Origin: Mesorhizobium ciceri WSM4083
GTDB lineage: Bacteria; Pseudomonadota; Alphaproteobacteria; Rhizobiales; Rhizobiaceae
Assembly (NCBI RefSeq): GCF_000519305.1
Contig: NZ_JAFG01000003.1
Span: 1,057,070 to 1,121,069, forward strand
Direction of reading: 5' to 3'
Length of the DNA stretch: 64,000 bases
Shown piece after piece: positions 35,012 to 43,932 of the stretch (its first letter is position 1; every line of letters starts with the position of its first letter). The position numbers and the translations under genes are program-made. The notes under the pieces were generated by a model that saw only the letters and a program-made list of their open reading frames with translations, was not told where the DNA came from and ran no database searches.

Positions 35012-35087
35012 ACAGCGCCCAACCAGTACGACCAGCCAGGTCGCCACCCGGCCGCTACGGCCGTTTCATATGATCGGGAGGAATGAA

Positions 35088-36230
35088 ATGCACTATCGTG
35101 GATTTATGGCGGCCGCCTTGGCCTTGGCGCTATCGGGACTGGCCGCATCGTCGGCTCTCGCCGATGACACCATCCCACCGGAAGCAAAAGCTCTGCTCGA
35201 GCCGCTGCCCCTGTCGCCGAGGGGCCAACCCGTCCCAGGCTTCCCGGATGGTCCGCCGGCGGTGTCGCCGGACGTGCTGAAATTCTCCGATGAGGACCTT
35301 GCCAAGCTCAAGACGGGCAAGTTTACCGCCGGACTGGTGATGCACACCATGGATGCGGGCTGGCCTCAGTTGCAGGTTGCCGGAATCAGCAACACACTCA
35401 AGGACCTTGGTATCGAAATTGTTGGAACCACCGACGCCAAGTTCCAGCCCGGTCAGCAAATCAGCGATCTGGAGCAGATGATCGCCCGTAAGCCCGACGT
35501 GATCTTCTCGATCCCGATTGATCCGAAGTCTGAGTCCGAAGCCTACAAGAAGGCGGCGGCAGCCGGCATCAAGCTGGTTTTCATGGACAACGTCCCGGTC
35601 GATATGGCGCCGGGCAAGGACTATGTGACCGTTGTCGCCTCCGACAATGAGAAGAACGCCTACTTCGCCGCGCAGGAACTTGTCGGGGCGATTGGCGGCA
35701 AGGGAGAGGTCGGCATCATCACGCTGGTTTATGACTATTACTACTCCGTCGCAGCCCGCAAGATCGGTGCCTTGAAGGCGTTCGGCGAACATCCCGACAT
35801 CAAGGTCGCGGATGTCGGCACCTTCACGGCGCCCGAGAAGGCTTACGAGGTTGCCACCGCAATGTTGACGGCGCATCCCGACATGAAGGGCATCTTCGTT
35901 GCCTGGGACACGCCCGCCCAGCAAGTCGTGGCCGCGGCGAAGACACTCGGCCGCGATATCGTCGTCACCACGAATGACATTGCCGCTGACAGCGCGCTGA
36001 ACGTTGCACGTGGCGAATTTCTGGCCGTAGGCGCGCAGCGCCCCTACGACCAGGGCGTCGCCGAGGCCAAGGCGGCCGCGCTTGCATTGCTTGGACATGA
36101 CGTCCCGCCATACATTTCGGTGCCGACGTTGCGTGTCAAGAAGCTCGACCTTCTCAGTGCCCTCAAGCAGGTCACCAAGGAAGATGCTCCAGCCTCGGTG
36201 GTAAAAATCTGCAACGGCGAGTGCTTCTAG
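35088..36230 (+). CDS. Sugar ABC transporter substrate-binding protein (cassette B)
   Basis: A 380-residue periplasmic binding protein of the Peripla_BP_4 type. The signal peptide covers about residues 1-24 (MHYRGFMAAALALALSG... SALA, cut before DDTIP). About 50 residues of Pro-rich mature N-terminus precede the sugar-binding fold (FTAGLVMHTMDAGWPQLQVA). The C-terminus ends KICNGECF, a Cys pair that could form a disulphide. GGGAGGAATGAA precedes the ATG. Probable ligand: a C4 sugar acid or polyol. Confidence 0.9.
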   Translation: MHYRGFMAAALALALSGLAASSALADDTIPPEAKALLEPLPLSPRGQPVPGFPDGPPAVSPDVLKFSDEDLAKLKTGKFTAGLVMHTMDAGWPQLQVAGISNTLKDLGIEIVGTTDAKFQPGQQISDLEQMIARKPDVIFSIPIDPKSESEAYKKAAAAGIKLVFMDNVPVDMAPGKDYVTVVASDNEKNAYFAAQELVGAIGGKGEVGIITLVYDYYYSVAARKIGALKAFGEHPDIKVADVGTFTAPEKAYEVATAMLTAHPDMKGIFVAWDTPAQQVVAAAKTLGRDIVVTTNDIAADSALNVARGEFLAVGAQRPYDQGVAEAKAAALALLGHDVPPYISVPTLRVKKLDLLSALKQVTKEDAPASVVKICNGECF

Positions 36231-36240
36231 CCCACTTTTT

Positions 36241-36269
36241 CGTCGGCGGGCTCCAACAGGCCGCCGACG
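36241..36269 (+). other. Stem-loop between binding-protein and ATPase genes (cassette B)
   Basis: CGTCGGCGG pairs perfectly with CCGCCGACG across an 11-nt loop, 10 bp after the binding-protein stop. No T-run follows, so an mRNA-stability or partial attenuation role is more likely than termination. Confidence 0.55.
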
Positions 36270-36295
36270 CTCCCCTAGCGATCGAGAAAATCGTC

Positions 36296-37879
36296 ATGGC
36301 CGAAGCGAAAACGTCACCGTCCCAGAACGCGATCGTAGCGATGCAACGCATCAGCAAGTCGTTTGGCGCAAACCGCGTGCTGTCTGATATTTCGTTCGAG
36401 GTCATGGCCGGTGAAACGCACGCGCTGCTCGGCGAGAACGGTGCGGGCAAATCGACGCTCATGAAGATTCTCATGGGAGCCTATCGAACGGATGAAGGCC
36501 GCATTCTGTTCGCCGGAGAGGACGTCACGGCCTTGTCGCTTCGCGAGAGGATCGACCGCGGTATTGCAATGATCTTCCAGGAACTGAGCGTCTTGCCGAA
36601 CCGCTCGGTTGCCGAAAATCTGTTCATCCTTCGCGAGCCACTCGCCTTCGGCATGCGCGTCGACACCAGAACAATGGTTCGCGATGCCCAGGCTCTGATC
36701 GAGCGGTACGCCTTCTCGCTTGATGCTTCCGCGCGTGTGGGCGATCTGGCCTTCGCCCAACGCCAGATGGTCGAGATCCTCAAGGCGATCTCGCGGGGCG
36801 CCAAGCTGCTCGTCATGGACGAGCCGACTTCATCACTGACCATCCACGAGGAAGAAACGCTTTTTCGGACCATCGGTCAGCTCAAGCAGGGCGGAATCGG
36901 TATCGTTTACATCAGCCACCGCATGGCCGATGTGCTGCGGCTTTCGGATCGCATCTCGATCATCAAAGATGGCCGGCTGGTTGGCCCACTTGATCCGAGC
37001 AAGACATCCATCGAGGATATCGCTGCGATGATGTCGCGGCCGAGGGGCGACGCGCCTTTGCCGACCGCCACAGTGCCCGCGAAACGCCACCCGGCAACGT
37101 CGATCGGGGCGTCGGCTCTTGAGGTCCGCGATCTAGCCACGTCGCGCAAGCTGTCCGACATATCGTTCTCGATCGATCCAGGCGAGATCGTCGGACTTGC
37201 CGGGCTTGTCGGCAGCGGCCGCTCGACCTTGGGCAAGGCTTTGTTCGGCATCCTTCCAGACGTATCCGGCCACATCAGTGTCGCAGGCGAACCCGTTCGG
37301 CCGGGCAGCGTAAGCAGAGCGATCGCTGCTGGTGTCGCGCTTGTTCCCGAAGACCGTCGGCTCGAAGGGCTTGTTGGCGGGCGCTCAATCGAGGAGAATC
37401 TTGCGCTTCCCCGCCTTTCCGATTTCTCGCTCGCGGGTCCCCTTGGGCCGATGGCGAAGGCGCGGATAGCGGCTCTGTTCAGACAATACCGCGACGACCT
37501 CAACATCCTGTGCCGCGGCCCCTTACAGAAAGCCCAGGAGCTTTCAGGCGGCAATCAGCAAAAGATCGTCTTCGCAAAATGGCTGGCAATGAAGCCTAAG
37601 CTGTTGATCCTCGATGAGCCAACTTCCGGCGTGGACGTCAACGCCAAGCGCGATATGCGCGAGCTTGTGCGCCGCACGGCGGGCGATGGCGTTGCCGTGC
37701 TGCTCATCTCTTCGGAACTCGAAGAACTCCTGGATTTGTCCGATCGCATTCTGGTGATGGCGCAGGGGCGGATAACGCGCAGCATGGGCAGCGCGCACGA
37801 CGAGACCGGGCTTCGCGCGTTGCTGCAGGCCGAGGCCGCCAGACAAACCAGCGTACACGCTCAGGGAGTTGCAGCATGA
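36296..37879 (+). CDS. Sugar ABC transporter ATP-binding protein (cassette B)
   Basis: Tandem RbsA/XylG-type ATPase of 527 residues. First domain: Walker A GENGAGKST, signature LAFAQRQMVEILKAI (diverged), Walker B LLVMDEPTSSL. Second: GLVGSGRST, LSGGNQQKIVFAKWL, LILDEPTSGVDVNAK. The ATG at 36296 is chosen over a longer frame that would start inside the intercistronic hairpin region. The stop overlaps the permease start by four bases. Confidence 0.92.
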   Translation: MAEAKTSPSQNAIVAMQRISKSFGANRVLSDISFEVMAGETHALLGENGAGKSTLMKILMGAYRTDEGRILFAGEDVTALSLRERIDRGIAMIFQELSVLPNRSVAENLFILREPLAFGMRVDTRTMVRDAQALIERYAFSLDASARVGDLAFAQRQMVEILKAISRGAKLLVMDEPTSSLTIHEEETLFRTIGQLKQGGIGIVYISHRMADVLRLSDRISIIKDGRLVGPLDPSKTSIEDIAAMMSRPRGDAPLPTATVPAKRHPATSIGASALEVRDLATSRKLSDISFSIDPGEIVGLAGLVGSGRSTLGKALFGILPDVSGHISVAGEPVRPGSVSRAIAAGVALVPEDRRLEGLVGGRSIEENLALPRLSDFSLAGPLGPMAKARIAALFRQYRDDLNILCRGPLQKAQELSGGNQQKIVFAKWLAMKPKLLILDEPTSGVDVNAKRDMRELVRRTAGDGVAVLLISSELEELLDLSDRILVMAQGRITRSMGSAHDETGLRALLQAEAARQTSVHAQGVAA

Positions 37880-38823
37880 AATCGTCCTCGATGCCGATGC
37901 GCGCTAGTGCGATGAATTTTTTCCGCGATCACATCACCTATGTGATCTTCCTGGCGATCACCCTCTATTTCGTCTTGTTTGCCCCCCACTTCGCGTCAGT
38001 CTCAACCGCAAGCGCCGTTCTGCGTATCACAGCCATCGTTTCCGTGATGGCGATCGGCATGACGTTCGTCATCATCTGCGGTGAAATCGACCTGTCGGTC
38101 GGTTCGGTTGCCAGCTTTTCAGGTATGATCGGAGCGTTGCTGCTCGATCAAAGTGTCCCGGCCTATGTAGCCGCCCTTCTGGTGTTGGGCGCGGGGGCCT
38201 CGATCGGCGCGGTGTCGGGCGTGCTTGTTACAAAACTGCGCATTCCATCGTTTCTCGTAACGCTTGGGATGTTGTCCATCTTTTCCGGACTGGCACTGAC
38301 CATCACCGGCACCCGGCCCGTGTCGATCGTCGATGATGACTTTTCGAATCTGTTCTGGAACGGCAGTTTTCTGGGCATGCAGGCACCAATCTGGTGGACG
38401 ATCGTCCTTACGGCCGTCGGCTACTACCTGCTGCATCAAATGCCCTACGGCAGGCGTGTTTATGCGACCGGTGGAAATGCTGTTGCCGCGCGCTTTTCCG
38501 GTGTGCGCACGGACGGCGTCAAAATCTTCGCCTTTGCGATATCCGGCATGACCGCATCCCTTGCGGGCCTGATGCTCGCGGCCCGCTCCACAGCTGGCAA
38601 TCCCAGCCTGGGAGCGGGTCTTGAACTGGATGTGATCGCGGCCGTGATCATAGGCGGGACAAGTCTCTTTGGCGGTTATGGATCAATCGTCGGTTCCGTC
38701 GTCGGCGCAATCTTCATAGGCATTCTCGGATTTGGTCTTCTCGTGCTCGGTCTATCGACCAGCATCCAGGAGGTCATCAAGGGAGCCATCATCATCATTG
38801 CGGTCTCGTTGAACCGCCGTTGA
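37876..38823 (+). CDS. Sugar ABC transporter permease (cassette B)
   Basis: A 315-residue RbsC-type permease with about nine or ten membrane segments. VIICGEIDLSVGSVASFSGM, TKLRIPSFLVTLGMLSI, ATGGNAVAARFSGVRTDGVK and GGTSLFGGYGSIVGSVVGA are family motifs. It overlaps the ATPase stop (ATGA) and closes the DeoR-led operon. Confidence 0.92.
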   Translation: MKSSSMPMRASAMNFFRDHITYVIFLAITLYFVLFAPHFASVSTASAVLRITAIVSVMAIGMTFVIICGEIDLSVGSVASFSGMIGALLLDQSVPAYVAALLVLGAGASIGAVSGVLVTKLRIPSFLVTLGMLSIFSGLALTITGTRPVSIVDDDFSNLFWNGSFLGMQAPIWWTIVLTAVGYYLLHQMPYGRRVYATGGNAVAARFSGVRTDGVKIFAFAISGMTASLAGLMLAARSTAGNPSLGAGLELDVIAAVIIGGTSLFGGYGSIVGSVVGAIFIGILGFGLLVLGLSTSIQEVIKGAIIIIAVSLNRR

Positions 38824-38886
38824 AAGCAGCAGCCCGGCATGAAATCGGAAGATATGCGGCTCCGCAATTAAAGGGTCGATGATCTG

Positions 38887-38915
38887 TTGATTACAGCGCA
38901 TTTCGATGAAATAGT
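38887..38915 (+). promoter_or_regulatory. Sigma70-like promoter of cassette C
   Basis: TTGATT at 38887 and AATAGT at 38910 are separated by 17 bp, each matching 4 of 6 consensus bases. The LacI palindrome begins 6 bp after the -10 box, where it would overlap the transcription start and block initiation. Confidence 0.45.
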
Positions 38916-38920
38916 AAAAA

Positions 38921-38932
38921 GAGAACGTTCTC
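38921..38932. promoter_or_regulatory. LacI-type operator, site 1 (cassette C)
   Basis: GAGAACGTTCTC is a perfect 12-bp palindrome with a central CG, the common form of LacI-family operators. It lies just downstream of the proposed promoter and about 45 bp upstream of the ATPase start. A close match recurs at 42603, which supports a shared regulator, most likely the LacI protein encoded at 45282. Confidence 0.7.
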
Positions 38933-38976
38933 ACTGCGTGTTTTGGGATGGAAGAGGGCGTTTTGGAGGAAATCTG

Positions 38977-40509
38977 TTGAGTGTGTCGCCGCCACGATTG
39001 CAGGCCGTTGCCGTTACCAAATCCTACGGCGCGACCACAGCATTGGAAAATGTGTCGCTGGATCTGGCGGCGGGCGAAGTCCATGCGGTGCTCGGCGAAA
39101 ACGGCGCCGGCAAATCCACGCTGGTCAAGATCCTCAGCGGTGTGATTGCGCCAAACAGCGGTCAGATGCGTCTCGACGGTGCGGTCTATGCGCCGCATTC
39201 GATCCTGCATGCGCGACAAGCAGGCGTCGCCACGGCTTTCCAGGAATTGAGTCTCGCGCCCAACTTGACCGTTGCCGAAGCGCTGCTGCTGCCCGCCATG
39301 AAGCGCGGGGCGTTCGGCCTGGTCTCTCCCTACCAGACAGCGCGAGCCGCAGCTGAAATCCTGCATCGCTATCGTTTGGATGACGTCTCGCCGATCGCCG
39401 GCATCGCCAGCCTGTCGCTCGCCCACAGGCAGCGGCTCGAGATCGCCCGAGCCATGCACTATGCCGAAAAGGTTCTTATCCTTGACGAGCCTACGGCGGC
39501 ATTGACCGATGTCGAATGGCTGTTCGATCTGGTTCGCAGCACGACTGCGGCCGGGACCGCCGTCCTCTATATTTCACACCGCCTGGCCGAGGTGCGCACC
39601 TTGTGCAAGCAGGCAACGGTGCTGCGAAACGGCCGATCCGTGGCAAGCGTCGGACTATCGGACGCCAGCGATGCCGATATTTTCGAGCTGATGGTCGGCC
39701 GCACGGAGATGGCGCACGGGCGCCGCACCCACTCGTTCGCTCGCGAGACGCGTTCCGCGCTCGAACTGAACAATGTCACCGGCGCAAAGCTCAAGGGCGT
39801 CACACTCGACGTGAAAGAGGGCGAGATCGTCGGCATCGCCGCTTTGGAAGGCCAAGGCCAGCGCGAACTTTTCCGCACCCTTGTCGGCCTGGATAAAGCG
39901 ACGTCGGGACAAATCCTGGTCGGGGGAAAGCCCGTACAACCTAAGAGCCCACGTCATGCCATCGCGGCCGGACTGAGCTTCCTTCCCGAAGAACGCAAGG
40001 TGGAGGGGATATTCTCGACACTGTCGACGGCAGCAAACATCGTGCTGCCCGTCATCCAGAACATCAGCCGGACCGGTTTTGTCTGGCCCGCGCTGGAACG
40101 GCACAGTGCCGCACGGGCATCCGAAGGGGTCGAACTCAATCCTCGCTATCTCGATTTTCGTATCGCCGACCTCTCCGGAGGCAATCAGCAGAAGGCATTG
40201 CTTGCGCGTGCGATGTTTACGGGCGCGCGTACATTGCTTCTCTACGATCCGACCCGAGGCGTCGATGTCGGTACCAAGCAGGCTATCTACGCGGCCATTC
40301 AGGCCTTCGCCGACAGGGGTGGATCGGTGCTTCTCTATTCATCGGAACTTACAGAACTGACGCGTCTGGCCGACCGCTGTCTGGTGCTCTACGGCGCACG
40401 AATTTTCGAGCAGTTCACGGGCGAAGCCATCGAAGAGCGTGCGCTGGTCGCAGCCCTTACCGGTCATTCCCGAGACCCCGCAAAATCAAAGCGCGAGGCC
40501 GCGGCATGA
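38977..40509 (+). CDS. Sugar ABC transporter ATP-binding protein (cassette C)
   Basis: Tandem RbsA-type ATPase, 510 residues. First domain: Walker A GENGAGKST, LSLAHRQRLEIARAM, Walker B LILDEPTAALT. Second: GLEGQGQREL in place of Walker A (ALEGQGQ), LSGGNQQKALLARAM, and LLLYDPTRGVDVGTK, where Walker B reads YDP rather than DEP. I set the start at TTG 38977, 6 nt after GGAGGA; the longer frame upstream runs through the promoter and operator and cannot be coding. It overlaps the first permease by four bases. Confidence 0.9.
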   Translation: MSVSPPRLQAVAVTKSYGATTALENVSLDLAAGEVHAVLGENGAGKSTLVKILSGVIAPNSGQMRLDGAVYAPHSILHARQAGVATAFQELSLAPNLTVAEALLLPAMKRGAFGLVSPYQTARAAAEILHRYRLDDVSPIAGIASLSLAHRQRLEIARAMHYAEKVLILDEPTAALTDVEWLFDLVRSTTAAGTAVLYISHRLAEVRTLCKQATVLRNGRSVASVGLSDASDADIFELMVGRTEMAHGRRTHSFARETRSALELNNVTGAKLKGVTLDVKEGEIVGIAALEGQGQRELFRTLVGLDKATSGQILVGGKPVQPKSPRHAIAAGLSFLPEERKVEGIFSTLSTAANIVLPVIQNISRTGFVWPALERHSAARASEGVELNPRYLDFRIADLSGGNQQKALLARAMFTGARTLLLYDPTRGVDVGTKQAIYAAIQAFADRGGSVLLYSSELTELTRLADRCLVLYGARIFEQFTGEAIEERALVAALTGHSRDPAKSKREAAA

Positions 40510-41522
40510 GCATTCTTGCAACCAAGGCGGCAGCCACCTCTCACCGCCTCGCCCCGTCAATGCCGGCAAGGGCAAAAGCCTTACTGGCCAGCGGCACCGG
40601 CATCATCATCGTTCTCTACATCATCCTGTATGGCCTGTATTCCATATGGGATCCTACCGCGCTGACCGCCGACACAGTGCTCAACCTGACGAACAATGCC
40701 GTTCCCCTTGCGATCGCGGCGGCGGGTCAGACGTTGATCGTGCTGTCCAGAGGCTTCGACCTTTCCGTCGCCGGCGTCATCTCGCTAACCAATGTCATCA
40801 TGGCGGCTTATCCGCTGGACGGCCCGTTGGGGGCAGTCGAAAGCCTTGCCATCTGCCTGGCGATCGGGGGCGTGGTCGGCCTGGTAAACGGTTTCCTGGT
40901 CGCTGTGCTGCGTCTCCAGTCGATCGCCGCCACGCTGGCGACGATGATCATCTGCCAGGGCCTTTCATTGGTGATCCTCGACGCGCCGGGAGGCACGGTC
41001 GCGGATTTCATCTCCTATGATCTCACCGACGTGCTTTTCGGCGTGATCCCGATCTCGGGGCTCTTCGTCGCGGCCGTTGTCGTTCTCTGGATGATTTGCC
41101 GACGCACGGCGTTCGGCACAGGCCTTTATGTCGTGGGGGCTGATGAAACAGCTGCGCATCTGTCAGGCATCAATGTCAAACGCGTCCGAATTCTAAGCTT
41201 TGTTATCGGTGGCATGCTCTACGGCCTCGCGGGTTTCATGCTCAGCGCTCAAACTGCGACAGGAAATCCCAACGCAGGCGCCTCTTTCCTGATGCTGACC
41301 TTCGCTGCCGTGGCGCTCGGCGGCACGTCGCTGAGCGGTGGGCGCGGCAGTGTCATCGCCAGCATCATCGGCGCCGCCACGCTCATGTTGCTGCAGAAGG
41401 TGCTGTTCGCCGGCGGCGTGTCGTCCTTCTACACCGGCATTTTCCAGGGCGTGGTGCTCGTGCTGGCGGTGGTGTTTGGAAATGTCGTGACGCATTTTGT
41501 TGAACGAAGAGGTGCAACGTGA
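40506..41522 (+). CDS. Sugar ABC transporter permease 1 (cassette C)
   Basis: A 338-residue RbsC-type permease. LIVLSRGFDLSVAGVISLTN, VAVLRLQSIAATLATMI, VGADETAAHLSGINVKRVRI and FAAVALGGTSLSGGRGSVIAS mark the family. ATGA overlap with the ATPase and an overlapping GTG start for the next permease indicate tight coupling. Two different permeases suggest a heterodimeric channel. Confidence 0.92.
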   Translation: MSILATKAAATSHRLAPSMPARAKALLASGTGIIIVLYIILYGLYSIWDPTALTADTVLNLTNNAVPLAIAAAGQTLIVLSRGFDLSVAGVISLTNVIMAAYPLDGPLGAVESLAICLAIGGVVGLVNGFLVAVLRLQSIAATLATMIICQGLSLVILDAPGGTVADFISYDLTDVLFGVIPISGLFVAAVVVLWMICRRTAFGTGLYVVGADETAAHLSGINVKRVRILSFVIGGMLYGLAGFMLSAQTATGNPNAGASFLMLTFAAVALGGTSLSGGRGSVIASIIGAATLMLLQKVLFAGGVSSFYTGIFQGVVLVLAVVFGNVVTHFVERRGAT

Positions 41523-42568
41523 CCGAAGCGCACCCTCCCGGGGCGACTGTAGCCCCTGCCCCGCGGGCCCAACGGCAGACGGAACGTGTCGCCGACAATA
41601 GGCGTACCGCACGCTTGCGGCCAGAGACAATCACGGCGGTCTGCGTGTTCGGTATCAGTATCCTGCTGGTGCTGGGTTCACGCTTCGTCAGCCCGGCACT
41701 CGGTTCATGGGATCACGTCAACACCATAATCCTTCTGGCGTCGTTCCTGATCGTCGTGGCCTTCGGCCAGGGGATCGTCATCATGATCGGAGGTCTCGAC
41801 CTTTCAGTCCCGGCGCTCATAACGCTTGGCGGCGTGCTGACGACCAGTTGGATCGATGCCTCCAGCGGCATGAGCTTGCCGCTGATACCAGCGATCTTGC
41901 TGATCTGCGCGTGCATTGGCGGGATCAGCGGCCTTGGGGTGACCTTGCTGCGTATCCCGCCCTTTATCATGACCATGGCGACGGGGATCATCACCGCTTC
42001 CGCAGCACTTGGGCTTACGAGCGGCACACCGCGCGGCGCGGCTCCCCCAATCCTGACCGCTCTGATGAAAGCGAGTTGGATCGGCATCCCGGTCATCCTC
42101 CTATTCATCCTGGCTTTCGCCATCCTCGGCTCAGTGCTGCAGGGTCGAACATCCTACGGTCGCCGCCTGACAGCCATCGGCGCGAATCCGGTCGCGGCTC
42201 ATGTCGCGGGCATTGCGGTGCGCAGTTCGGTTCTGATCGCCTATATGCTGAGCGCAGCCGCATCCGGGTTTGCCGGCATGATGCTGGCGGGCTACGCAAA
42301 CGGCGCAACGCTACGCATGGGCGACGACTATCTGCTTCCCTCGATTGCGGCCGTCGTCATCGGCGGCTCGTCCATTCTTGGTGGCAGCGGCTCTTTCGTC
42401 GCCACGATAGGCGGTGCCATCCTGCTCACCGCGTTGAGTACGGTGATCTCGGCGCTTGGCATTCCACAGGGCTGGCGCACGGTCATCGAGGGCTCGATCA
42501 TCCTCATTGCCCTGCTCCTGCTGAGGGAAAACACCTTCGCGTTCCTAAGACGCCGACTGGCGCGGTAA
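41519..42568 (+). CDS. Sugar ABC transporter permease 2 (cassette C)
   Basis: A 349-residue RbsC-type permease with a GTG start inside the stop of permease 1. A polar N-terminal tail of about 35 residues precedes the membrane segments. IVIMIGGLDLSVPALITLGG, VTLLRIPPFIMTMATGI, AIGANPVAAHVAGIAVRSSV and VVIGGSSILGGSGSFVAT are family motifs. Second half of the presumed heterodimer. Confidence 0.92.
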   Translation: MTEAHPPGATVAPAPRAQRQTERVADNRRTARLRPETITAVCVFGISILLVLGSRFVSPALGSWDHVNTIILLASFLIVVAFGQGIVIMIGGLDLSVPALITLGGVLTTSWIDASSGMSLPLIPAILLICACIGGISGLGVTLLRIPPFIMTMATGIITASAALGLTSGTPRGAAPPILTALMKASWIGIPVILLFILAFAILGSVLQGRTSYGRRLTAIGANPVAAHVAGIAVRSSVLIAYMLSAAASGFAGMMLAGYANGATLRMGDDYLLPSIAAVVIGGSSILGGSGSFVATIGGAILLTALSTVISALGIPQGWRTVIEGSIILIALLLLRENTFAFLRRRLAR

Positions 42569-42602
42569 AGACCGCCCGCGCCCGGCGATCCGGGACGTTC
42601 AG

Positions 42603-42616
42603 TGAGAACGTTCCCA
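42603..42616. promoter_or_regulatory. LacI-type operator, site 2 (cassette C)
   Basis: TGAGAACGTTCCCA is palindromic except at one base pair and shares the GAGAACGTTC core with the site at 38921. It lies 34 bp upstream of the binding-protein start and probably gives that gene its own regulated promoter inside the operon. Confidence 0.65.
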
Positions 42617-42649
42617 TCAACAAGCGGTCAACGATCTGGGAGACCTTCG

Positions 42650-43873
42650 ATGCCAAACTGGAAGAGAAAACTAAGTCTATGCGCAGCCGCTCTTTGTACT
42701 GCCGCGGTCAGCCTTTCGCTCACCGCCCCGTCGGCGTCAGCGCAGGACAAGAAGTTCAAAATCTACCTGAGCATGAGCTACAGCGGCAACTCTTGGCAGT
42801 CGGAGGCAGCCAACATCGTCAAGGCGCTTGCCGCCACCCCACCCTACGACAAGACCGTGGAACTGACCCAGGTGATCTCGGGCACGGATCCCCAGGCTCA
42901 GATCGCTGCGTATGAGAGCATGATTGCCGCCAAAGCCGACGGCATTATCAGCTTTCCGATTTCTTCCACCGCCCTCAATCGCGTCATCCACAAAGGCTGC
43001 GAGAAGGGCGTGAAGTTCTTCATGTACGACGCGACGGTCACCGAGCCCTGCGCCTACAACGTCAGTTACATTACCGCTGGCTTTGGCGAGAACAGCGCTC
43101 AGGCCCTGGTCAATGCGCTCGGCGGCAAAGGCAAGATCTTCCTCAGCCGCGGCGTTCCCGGCAACTCGGTCGACAAGCGCCACACCGATGGAGCCATGTC
43201 GGTCTTCAAGAAGTACCCCGGCATACAGGTCGTGGACGAATACTATTCCTTCTGGGACGACCGTACGACCCAGCAGGAAACAGCCAAGGCGCTCGCAGCG
43301 CATCCCGACGTCGACGGCATCTGGGCTCAGGCCGGTGAATACGGTGCGATCCAGGCCCTCATGGACAAGGGAAGCAAACTGGTGCCGATGACGGGCGAAA
43401 ACTCGAATGGCTTCCGCCTTGCGCTGGCCAATCCAGATTTCCAGAAGCGTGGCCTGAAAGGCGTTTCCGCCGGCTCGCCGCCGGCCAGTGCTGGCTATGC
43501 TTTCAAGCTGATGATGGAAGCCCTGACTGGAAAGCGCGATCTCAAGCCGGGCAACATCGAATATCCTCTGCCATGGGTGCCCGCCGACCAGGTCAAGCTG
43601 TGCAAAGGCCAGACGTTCGAAGATGGTTGCAACGCCTTCCCGGAAGGCGTCGTGCCCAGTTCCTTCGTGACGGAGGTGTTCAGCCCGACGCTGCTGCCGG
43701 AGCTTTCCATCCAGTCGGCGCTTGAAGGCAAGCCAACCCCAGGCGCGACCATCCAGCCTTTGCCGGCCGATGTTCCGAAAGCCGCCGACGAGCCCGGCAT
43801 CAACTGCCAGAAATGCGAGCCGCCGGCAGACCAGTACAAGCTCACCAAGGTTCAGCCAACCGTCAATCCGTAA
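42650..43873 (+). CDS. Sugar ABC transporter substrate-binding protein (cassette C)
   Basis: A 407-residue periplasmic binding protein, longer than ribose-type relatives. The signal peptide spans about residues 1-32 (KRK charged start, hydrophobic core, PSASA before QDKK). Sugar-binding fold elements include [20 protein letters not shown] and [15 protein letters not shown]. The C-terminal tail of about 40 residues is Pro-rich and contains a CxxC (INCQKCEPP). GGGAG lies 8 nt before the ATG. An own operator upstream and a terminator hairpin downstream fit its expected high expression. Confidence 0.9.
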   Translation: MPNWKRKLSLCAAALCTAAVSLSLTAPSASAQDKKFKIYLSMSYSGNSWQSEAANIVKALAATPPYDKTVELTQVISGTDPQAQIAAYESMIAAKADGIISFPISSTALNRVIHKGCEKGVKFFMYDATVTEPCAYNVSYITAGFGENSAQALVNALGGKGKIFLSRGVPGNSVDKRHTDGAMSVFKKYPGIQVVDEYYSFWDDRTTQQETAKALAAHPDVDGIWAQAGEYGAIQALMDKGSKLVPMTGENSNGFRLALANPDFQKRGLKGVSAGSPPASAGYAFKLMMEALTGKRDLKPGNIEYPLPWVPADQVKLCKGQTFEDGCNAFPEGVVPSSFVTEVFSPTLLPELSIQSALEGKPTPGATIQPLPADVPKAADEPGINCQKCEPPADQYKLTKVQPTVNP

Positions 43874-43881
43874 TGGCCAAG

Positions 43882-43915
43882 GCGGGCGGCGTCACGCCGC
43901 CCGCTCCACCTTTTT
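43882..43915 (+). terminator. Intrinsic terminator/attenuator after the cassette C binding-protein gene
   Basis: A perfect 10-bp stem (GCGGGCGGCG with CGCCGCCCGC) with a 3-nt loop is followed 6 nt later by T5. It begins 8 bp after the binding-protein stop and would end most transcripts there, letting a fraction continue into the HisD-like gene. Confidence 0.7.
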
Positions 43916-43932
43916 CAAGAACGAGGACGAAC

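Noticed and set aside
38887..38976. Thirty extra N-terminal codons on the cassette C ATPase
   Set aside because: They would run through a promoter-like pair and a perfect operator palindrome; GGAGGA before TTG 38977 gives the better start.
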